DNA from: Lachnospiraceae bacterium UBA3804
Lineage (GTDB): Bacteria > Bacillota > Clostridia > Lachnospirales > Lachnospiraceae
Direction of reading: 5' to 3'
DNA: 64,000 nt
Assembly (NCBI GenBank): GCA_002368665.1
Contig: DFEK01000001.1
Location: forward strand, 1-64,000
Shown here: positions 58,545 to 64,000 of the stretch, piece by piece
Numbering within the stretch: the stretch's first letter is position 1
How the letters are laid out: each line of letters begins with the position of its first letter
Translations under genes and position numbers: made by a program
The notes under the pieces: model-generated
The model's database searches: none
Seen by the model: the letters and a program-made list of their open reading frames with translations, nothing else
What the model was told of the DNA's origin: nothing

Positions 58545-59618
58545 ATGAGGATTAATAATAGGATTGCATTTTTAGATGTTGCCAAGGCAATCGGAATTTA
58601 TCTGGTTATATTGGGACATATGGTTGTCTTTAATTATAAAACATTTCGCTTTATCTATGCATTTCATATGCCTCTGTTTTTTGTTATTTCGGGAATCATA
58701 TTAAGCAACAAAGAACTTCCTACTATTGGTTTTTTTTTGAAAAAGATTTCGAAACACTACATTCTTCCTTTTTTATTTGCGCTGTTATTAAGTATACTAC
58801 AGTGCGTTATTATTCCAACAAAAGAATATAATATTGAGAGGTTATTTACTATCGATACCATAAAATATATTTATGAGGGATTCTTTTTGTTTTCGTATTT
58901 TGAATCGGCCTGGTTCTTGATTTGTATGTTTTGGGCGCAATTGTTTTTCTATGTGTTGTTGGCTCTAAAGAGTAAGTGTAAAACGTATTTGTATATACTG
59001 ATTTGGATGATTTGGATTATCTTATCAACATATATGCATGATATTGTTTCGCATATTCCATTTTTTGAGAGGCTTCCTATGAAGATTGACTCAGCATTTA
59101 TGGGTACTGTTTTTTTGGGCATCGGGTATGTTTTAGGAAAGATATATGTATTGATTAATTCAAAAAAGATTTTAAGTAAAACTATATTGTTTATAGGCGC
59201 TATGATTGTAGTGGTATTAGGCTTTTGGGGTGTTTTCTTTGTTTCTTATAAAGGAAATACATATGTTAATATTTTACATCTTACGTATGCCATCGAATGG
59301 AGATTTTATTTGGGTTCAATACTTGGCTGCATGATGGTATTGGGGATAGCTTATTTATTGAGAAAAATTAAAGTATTACAATTAATTGGAAATATAACGC
59401 TTATTATTCTTCTTATACATAAGCCGATATATACATTACTGCGATACTACTCGAGTAAACTGTTTTATGCGGGGGAACAGTATACGAGAAAGGATGTTTT
59501 TGCCCTGCAGTGTGGTATTATCAGTGTTTTGACATTGTTTATTTGTTTTGGTATAGCTTTAGCATATAATAGAATTAGTGTTCTATGTAGAAGTCTACAA
59601 GATAAAAAAGCAGCTTAG
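58545..59618 (+). CDS. Acyltransferase family 3 membrane protein
   Basis: A 357-residue membrane O-acyltransferase with about ten hydrophobic segments. RIAFLDVAKAIGIYLVILGHMVVFN has the conserved first-helix His, and YAFHMPLFFVISGIIL is the second motif, as in the acyltransferase at 42675, though the two differ widely elsewhere. It probably acetylates a glycan sugar. I start at ATG 58545, four bases after the preceding stop; the frame extends to 58494 inside the FAD gene. It is a very AT-rich island between moderate-GC neighbours, suggesting separate acquisition. Confidence 0.9.
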   Translation: MRINNRIAFLDVAKAIGIYLVILGHMVVFNYKTFRFIYAFHMPLFFVISGIILSNKELPTIGFFLKKISKHYILPFLFALLLSILQCVIIPTKEYNIERLFTIDTIKYIYEGFFLFSYFESAWFLICMFWAQLFFYVLLALKSKCKTYLYILIWMIWIILSTYMHDIVSHIPFFERLPMKIDSAFMGTVFLGIGYVLGKIYVLINSKKILSKTILFIGAMIVVVLGFWGVFFVSYKGNTYVNILHLTYAIEWRFYLGSILGCMMVLGIAYLLRKIKVLQLIGNITLIILLIHKPIYTLLRYYSSKLFYAGEQYTRKDVFALQCGIISVLTLFICFGIALAYNRISVLCRSLQDKKAA

Positions 59619-59651
59619 AAGTAGTAAATTGCTTATATAGAAAAAATCATC

Positions 59652-61355
59652 ATGAAAAAAAATGAAATTATAATTATATATAGCAGTATTCGCAAGGTGG
59701 CATTTATTTATATAACGCTTCCTTTGTTTTGCTTTCTGTTAGGTTGGTTGAAAGTATACTTTACAATTCCTGCGTGCCTTGCAGTATTAGTTGGTTTGTT
59801 TTTTGCGTTTCGTGAACCGAAGAAAGAGGAAGCTTGGGAAGCGATTCATATGCCCCGTTTTATGCCTGTGGTCATTGTTCTGAGTTCTTTCCTCTATGCA
59901 TTCTTCTGCGGTATCGGAAGATTATGGGCACAAAGCAAAGATTATCCGTGGAGAAATGCTATTTTTCGCGATTTGATTTTAAGGGACTGGCCGGTTATGT
60001 ATCCTAAATATAAGGGGGCATTGGTCTATTATATAGGTCAGTGGCTGCCGGCTGCGCTGCCGGGAAAACTGGCTAAGTTCTTTGGAGCGGGAGACGATAT
60101 TGCTTTCTTTGTCGGCAATATTGCGTTGCTTATATATATCACAGTGGGTCTTAGCATCCTGTTTCTTTTGTTTTTTGCTTATTTTAAACCGGGGAAAAAG
60201 GGTGCAATGATTCTGATTATTCTGTCATTCATCTTTTTCTCGGGAATGGATATTGTAGCCAGTATAGAGCCGCTTGGTGCCAATAATTATCACCTTGAAT
60301 GGTGGGCGAGAGACTACCAGTATTCTTCTTTTACAACATGTATGTGTTGGGTATTTAACCAGGCGCTGATTCCATGGATTTGTATGGCACTATTACTGAA
60401 AGAGAAGGATGTATCCCAGTATATTATGATTGGAATGGCGTGCCTTCTTTCCGGACCGTTTCCGTTTGTCGGATTCTTTATATATGCGATTACGTTTGGT
60501 GTGATGAAACTGGTATCTGCGGTTCGCGATAAGAAGATGAAAGAATTTATGAAGGCTTTGTTCTCACCATCCAACATTCTGTCTGCAATATTGGTTTTCC
60601 CTTTTATCGGCACATATCTTCTTTCCAATGCTGCGCTTTCTGGAGCAGGTGGACTGACAGCATCAAATGTAGTATCAAAAGTTGGAGAGACGGTGGCTTC
60701 GGTCTCAACAGAAACGGGTTCAACAGAAGCAACAACCGGCATCGGGGAAGCAATATGGACCTATGTGAAGTTTATTCTCTTGGAATTTGGAGTCTATGCA
60801 ATCCTTGTAGCCGGAAAGTATAAGAAACGACCGGAATTCTATGTTACGATTTTAATGCTTTTGGCATTCCCATTCTTGCGAATCGGATACAGCTCGGATT
60901 TTACGATGCGGGCATCCATTCCGGCACTGTTTATGATGTATATTTTCTGCTGGAAATTCTTATTTGAAGAGAAGGATGAAGTACTGATCAACGGAGAAGG
61001 AATTGTAACTACAGGCGCTAAGAAAGTAGTTGCCGTAAAGAATTCCTCTGCTGATAAAGTCGCAGAAAGAAGCATAAGTGATCCGACACATAAAGGCTGG
61101 GATCTGCAGAAACTGAAACGATACGGATACGCACTGTTGGTAATCTGCATGATACTCGGTGCTGCTACTCCGACAGTTGAATTCATTCGTGGTTTCCGAC
61201 AGGTAAGTATGCGGGGAATCGATGATAAAATGACGGATTTTCTCTATACACTGGGGGGAGATGGGCCTTATAGCAGGGAAAACTCCGGGCCGGAAACAAA
61301 TTTTGTCGCATTGGATTTAGATAATCAGGTATTCTTTAAATATTTTGCTAAATAA
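59652..61355 (+). CDS. Polytopic membrane protein of unknown function
   Basis: A 567-residue protein with about eleven to twelve membrane segments and no family I can name. Notable features are a large loop after the third helix (LWAQSKDYPWRNAIFRDLILRDWPVMYPKYKGALVYYIGQWLPA), a Ser/Thr/Glu-rich loop near residue 345-365, and a cytoplasmic stretch of about 50 residues near 460-490. The loop with conserved-looking aromatic and acidic residues would fit a GT-C-type or polymerase-type membrane enzyme, and a Wzy role is possible because none was otherwise recognised. It lies between an acyltransferase and rfbF and overlaps the longest rfbF frame by 11 bases. Confidence 0.6.
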   Translation: MKKNEIIIIYSSIRKVAFIYITLPLFCFLLGWLKVYFTIPACLAVLVGLFFAFREPKKEEAWEAIHMPRFMPVVIVLSSFLYAFFCGIGRLWAQSKDYPWRNAIFRDLILRDWPVMYPKYKGALVYYIGQWLPAALPGKLAKFFGAGDDIAFFVGNIALLIYITVGLSILFLLFFAYFKPGKKGAMILIILSFIFFSGMDIVASIEPLGANNYHLEWWARDYQYSSFTTCMCWVFNQALIPWICMALLLKEKDVSQYIMIGMACLLSGPFPFVGFFIYAITFGVMKLVSAVRDKKMKEFMKALFSPSNILSAILVFPFIGTYLLSNAALSGAGGLTASNVVSKVGETVASVSTETGSTEATTGIGEAIWTYVKFILLEFGVYAILVAGKYKKRPEFYVTILMLLAFPFLRIGYSSDFTMRASIPALFMMYIFCWKFLFEEKDEVLINGEGIVTTGAKKVVAVKNSSADKVAERSISDPTHKGWDLQKLKRYGYALLVICMILGAATPTVEFIRGFRQVSMRGIDDKMTDFLYTLGGDGPYSRENSGPETNFVALDLDNQVFFKYFAK

Positions 61356-61368
61356 TGGGGGAACACAA

Positions 61369-62151
61369 ATGAAAGTTGTAATCTTAGCAGGTGGTTACGG
61401 TACCAGAATCGGAGAGGAGAGCCAGTTTAAACCGAAGCCGATGATTGAAATCGGTGGAAAGCCGATTCTCTGGCATATCATGAAGGAATATTCTCACTAC
61501 GGATTCAATGAATTCGTAATTTGCGCGGGCTATCGTCAGCATATGATCAAGCAGTGGTTTGCGGATTATTTTCTGCGCTGCTCCGATATCACCTTTGACT
61601 ATTCGGATGGCAAGAATGAAATGATGATTCATCACACGAATATCGAACCCTGGAAGGTAACCGTTGCGGATACCGGTTATTCTACAATGACCGGTGGAAG
61701 AGTGAAACGGATTCAGGAATACATCGGTGATGAAGATTTCATGCTGACATACGGTGACGGTGTCTGTGATGTTGATATCCGCAAACTTGTGGAATTCCAT
61801 CAAAACCATGGGAAAATAGCCACCTTAACTGCGGTTGTGATGGAGCAGCAGAAGGGCGTTCTTGATATTGCAGAGAACAACTCGGTTCGTTCCTTCCGTG
61901 AGAAAAGCTTGACGGATGGAGCATTAATTAATGCAGGATACATGGTACTTAAGCCTGCAATCTTTGACTATATTGAAGGCGATAATACAATCTTTGAGAA
62001 AGATCCCCTTGAGAAGCTTGCTGCGAATGGTGAACTGATGTCTTACACCCATCGCGGTTTCTGGCAGTGTATGGACAATGCCAGAGAAAAAGGCATTCTT
62101 GAGGATATGTGGGATGCAGGCAAAGCACCCTGGAAATGCTGGGAGGATTGA
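61369..62151 (+). CDS. rfbF: Glucose-1-phosphate cytidylyltransferase
   Basis: Makes CDP-glucose from CTP and glucose-1-phosphate, the first step towards CDP-deoxysugars. 260 residues: VVILAGGYGTRIGEESQFKPKPMIEIGGKP is the nucleotidyl-transfer signature, WHIMKEYSHYGFNEFVICAGYRQHMIK is specific to the RfbF group, and FMLTYGDGVCDVDIRKLVEFH holds the metal-binding Asp. RGFWQCMDNAREK is near the C-terminus. ATG 61369 is supported by GGGG upstream; the longer frame from 61345 overlaps the previous gene. rfbH starts immediately after. The expected 4,6-dehydratase gene rfbG is not between them. Confidence 0.96.
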   Translation: MKVVILAGGYGTRIGEESQFKPKPMIEIGGKPILWHIMKEYSHYGFNEFVICAGYRQHMIKQWFADYFLRCSDITFDYSDGKNEMMIHHTNIEPWKVTVADTGYSTMTGGRVKRIQEYIGDEDFMLTYGDGVCDVDIRKLVEFHQNHGKIATLTAVVMEQQKGVLDIAENNSVRSFREKSLTDGALINAGYMVLKPAIFDYIEGDNTIFEKDPLEKLAANGELMSYTHRGFWQCMDNAREKGILEDMWDAGKAPWKCWED

Positions 62152-62152
62152 A

Positions 62153-63490
62153 ATGTCCAAGTGGAACAATGAAGAAGAAGCCAGGAAAGAGATTCTCGGA
62201 TTGGTAGAAGAATACTATCACGAATACAAAGAGCCAAAGAAGGCATTTGAGCCGGGAGACCGAATTAATTATGCATCCCGTGTTTTCGATGAGAAAGAGA
62301 TGTGTAATCTGGTGGATTCGTCCCTGGAATTCTGGCTGACATCGGGAAGATATACCGAGCAATTTGAAAAGAAATTTGCGGAATACTTAAACGTTCGTTT
62401 CTGCAGTCTGGTCAATTCCGGATCGAGTGCCAATCTGATTGCATTTATGGCGCTTACATCACCGCTTCTCGGACCGAGACAGATTAAGCCGGGAGATGAG
62501 GTGATTACCGTAGCGGCCGGATTTCCCACGACGGTTACACCGGCGATCCAATACGGAGCTGTGCCGGTATTTATTGATGTGACAATTCCGCAGTACAATC
62601 TTGATGTCAACAAATTGGAAGAAGCATTAAGCCCGAAAACCAAAGCTGTAATGGCAGCGCATACTTTGGGCAATCCTTTTGATTTGAAGGCAGTTAAAGA
62701 ATTCTGCCAGAAACATAATCTCTGGCTTGTGGAAGATAACTGCGATGCACTGGGTTCCGTTTACAATATTGACGGTAAAGACTACTTAACCGGAACGGTT
62801 GGTGATATCGGAACTTCTTCTTTCTATCCTCCGCATCATATGACCATGGGAGAGGGTGGCGCTGTTTATACAGATTCACCGTTACTTCATAAGATTATCC
62901 GTTCCTTCCGTGATTGGGGCAGGGATTGTTCCTGTCCTTCGGGAAGAGATAATCTCTGTGGTCACCGCTTTGACAAACAATATGGTGAACTTCCTCTTGG
63001 ATACGATCATAAATATGTGTATTCCCATTTCGGATATAATTTAAAGGCAACCGATATGCAGGCAGCTATCGGCTGTGCACAGATTGAAAAATTTCCTACA
63101 TTTGTAGTTCGAAGGAAAGAAAACTTCAAACGTTTATGGAATGCATTGGAAGATGCACAGGATAAACTGATTCTTCCCGTTGCATGCGAGAACTCGGATC
63201 CTTCCTGGTTTGGATTCTTAATTACCTGCAAAGAAGGAATCGACAGAAAGAAAGTGGTTTCTTATATCGAAGGCAAGGGCGTGCAGACAAGAATGCTCTT
63301 TGCCGGAAATCTAACGAAACATCCCTGTTTCGATCAGATGAGAGCGGAAGGAAGGGGGTACCGTATTGTAGGTGAACTGACCAATACGGATACGATTATG
63401 AACAATTCATTCTGGGTGGGCGTTTATCCCGGAATGACGGATGATATGATTGATTATATGGCGAAAGTAATTAAAGAGGCGATTGTATAA
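62153..63490 (+). CDS. rfbH: CDP-6-deoxy-4-keto-hexose 3-dehydrase RfbH (E1 type)
   Basis: A 445-residue PMP and 2Fe-2S enzyme that removes the 3-hydroxyl from CDP-6-deoxy-L-threo-D-glycero-4-hexulose on the way to 3,6-dideoxy sugars. NSGSSANLIAFMALTSPLLG and ITVAAGFPTTVTPAIQYGA are family blocks. SFYPPHHMTMGEGGAV carries the diagnostic His in place of the PLP lysine of related aminotransferases. CSCPSGRDNLCGHRFDKQYG supplies cysteines for the 2Fe-2S cluster. GGGAGG precedes the ATG at 62153. It needs a reductase partner (E3), not seen in the window. The next gene starts within its stop codon. Confidence 0.96.
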   Translation: MSKWNNEEEARKEILGLVEEYYHEYKEPKKAFEPGDRINYASRVFDEKEMCNLVDSSLEFWLTSGRYTEQFEKKFAEYLNVRFCSLVNSGSSANLIAFMALTSPLLGPRQIKPGDEVITVAAGFPTTVTPAIQYGAVPVFIDVTIPQYNLDVNKLEEALSPKTKAVMAAHTLGNPFDLKAVKEFCQKHNLWLVEDNCDALGSVYNIDGKDYLTGTVGDIGTSSFYPPHHMTMGEGGAVYTDSPLLHKIIRSFRDWGRDCSCPSGRDNLCGHRFDKQYGELPLGYDHKYVYSHFGYNLKATDMQAAIGCAQIEKFPTFVVRRKENFKRLWNALEDAQDKLILPVACENSDPSWFGFLITCKEGIDRKKVVSYIEGKGVQTRMLFAGNLTKHPCFDQMRAEGRGYRIVGELTNTDTIMNNSFWVGVYPGMTDDMIDYMAKVIKEAIV

Positions 63491-64000
63491 TGGGAAAGAT
63501 AAAACTGCTGGATTGTACATTAAGAGACGGAGCATATATCGTGGATTCCAAATTCGGAGATGCTGCCATTAAGGGTATCATTAAGAAATTGCAGGATGCC
63601 GGTGCAGATATCATCGAATGCGGGTGGCTGAAGGATAAACCACACGAGGAAGGAAGCTCTTTCTATCATCTGCCGGAAGAAGTGATTCCATACATGATTG
63701 AGAGAAAACCGGATCATGAATACGTTGTAATGATTGACTGGGACCGCTATAATCTCGACAATCTGCCGGTTTGTGATGGACAATCGATTGACGCAATCCG
63801 CGTGGTATTCCCTCAGACGAAATTCCGTGAAGGAATTTCGGTTGGCAGAAAGGTGAAAGAGAAAGGATATACTCTCTATTTCCAGGCAGCCAATACTCTG
63901 GCATATTCCGACGAAGAATTAAAAGAACTTGCGGAAGAAGTGAATGCTTCAGGTGCAAAGAGTTTATCCGTGGTTGATACATTCGGTGCAATGTACGAAG
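63490..64000 (+). CDS. DRE-TIM (HMG-CoA lyase-like) aldolase, 5' part cut by window end
   Basis: The first 170 codons of an aldolase-like protein. KLLDCTLRDGAYIVDSKFG is the catalytic opening of the DRE-TIM metallolyases (Arg-Asp and metal-binding Asp), and GADIIECGWL and AANTLAYSDEELKELAEEV fit the following TIM-barrel strands. Family members include 4-hydroxy-2-oxovalerate aldolase, HMG-CoA lyase and citramalate or isopropylmalate synthases. Translationally coupled to rfbH (TAATG overlap), it probably acts on the same sugar or its side chain, for example building or joining a short carbon chain. The C-terminal half lies outside the window. Confidence 0.88.
   Translation, partial: MGKIKLLDCTLRDGAYIVDSKFGDAAIKGIIKKLQDAGADIIECGWLKDKPHEEGSSFYHLPEEVIPYMIERKPDHEYVVMIDWDRYNLDNLPVCDGQSIDAIRVVFPQTKFREGISVGRKVKEKGYTLYFQAANTLAYSDEELKELAEEVNASGAKSLSVVDTFGAMYE

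Overview
The window reads as a chromosomal segment of a low-to-mid GC Firmicute, most likely a Lachnospiraceae-type Clostridium relative (inference from protein character, not from a 16S gene). Pointers are the mraZ-led division/cell-wall cluster, lipoproteins with Gram-positive-style lipoboxes, strong AGGAGG-type ribosome sites, several TTG/GTG starts, a NrdR regulator, a compact type IV pilus locus and a large Gram-positive surface-glycan locus. No rRNA, tRNA, CRISPR array, integrase or transposase was found.

Layout. (1) 1-3058: an ADP-ribosylation operon: 3' end of a flavin/ferredoxin protein, a zinc-type macrodomain hydrolase, a SirTM-class sirtuin and a lipoprotein MTA/SAH nucleosidase, ended by a 12-bp terminator. 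(2) 3084-6384: a HAD-phosphatase remnant, a membrane diguanylate cyclase, and a solitary AAA/DUF4143 ATPase whose promoter is flanked by about 33-bp repeats. (3) 6385-8080: a repeat-rich gap with a possible small RNA, then ychF. (4) 8149-18880: mraZ, rsmH, ftsL, a SpoVD/FtsI-type PBP, mraY, murD, ftsW, ftsQ/divIB, ftsZ and nrdR. murE, murF, murG, murC and ftsA are not here. (5) 18942-24286: a peptide-type ABC importer (binding protein, two permeases, fused double ATPase) with unusual repeats between the genes. (6) 24291-27921: a HATPase/STAS-like regulator on the minus strand, a YqeG phosphatase, and an XRE/HipA-like kinase pair with operator-like repeats. (7) 28108-31975: pilB, pilC and a prepilin gene. 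(8) 32015-64000: a roughly 32-kb surface-glycan locus running off the right edge.

The glycan locus has one transcription unit from about 33950 to 43740 (three GT2 enzymes, a Wzm/Wzt ABC exporter, a TupA-like ATP-grasp protein, a fucosyltransferase-like protein, a radical SAM protein and an acyltransferase) and a second starting near 43857 (GtrB-like GT2, GT2, GT8, GT2, Wzx-like flippase, FkbM methyltransferase, GT2). An ATP-grasp/epimerase/DegT sugar module follows, then GT-C-like membrane proteins, an FAD enzyme, a second acyltransferase, and the CDP-dideoxysugar genes rfbF and rfbH with a DRE-TIM aldolase cut by the window end. Base composition alternates between AT-rich and moderate-GC blocks, which suggests mosaic assembly. 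Both ABC-type and flippase-type export genes are present.

Most noteworthy for follow-up are the SirTM/macrodomain genes placed next to a flavin/ferredoxin protein, the radical SAM protein with a SPASM-like cysteine region ahead of its radical SAM core, the rfbF-rfbH-aldolase trio suggesting a branched or chain-extended deoxysugar, the helically phased TGG array at the dcw promoter, and the repeat-embedded promoter of the DUF4143 ATPase. All functional calls come from reading sequences by eye; no database search was run.
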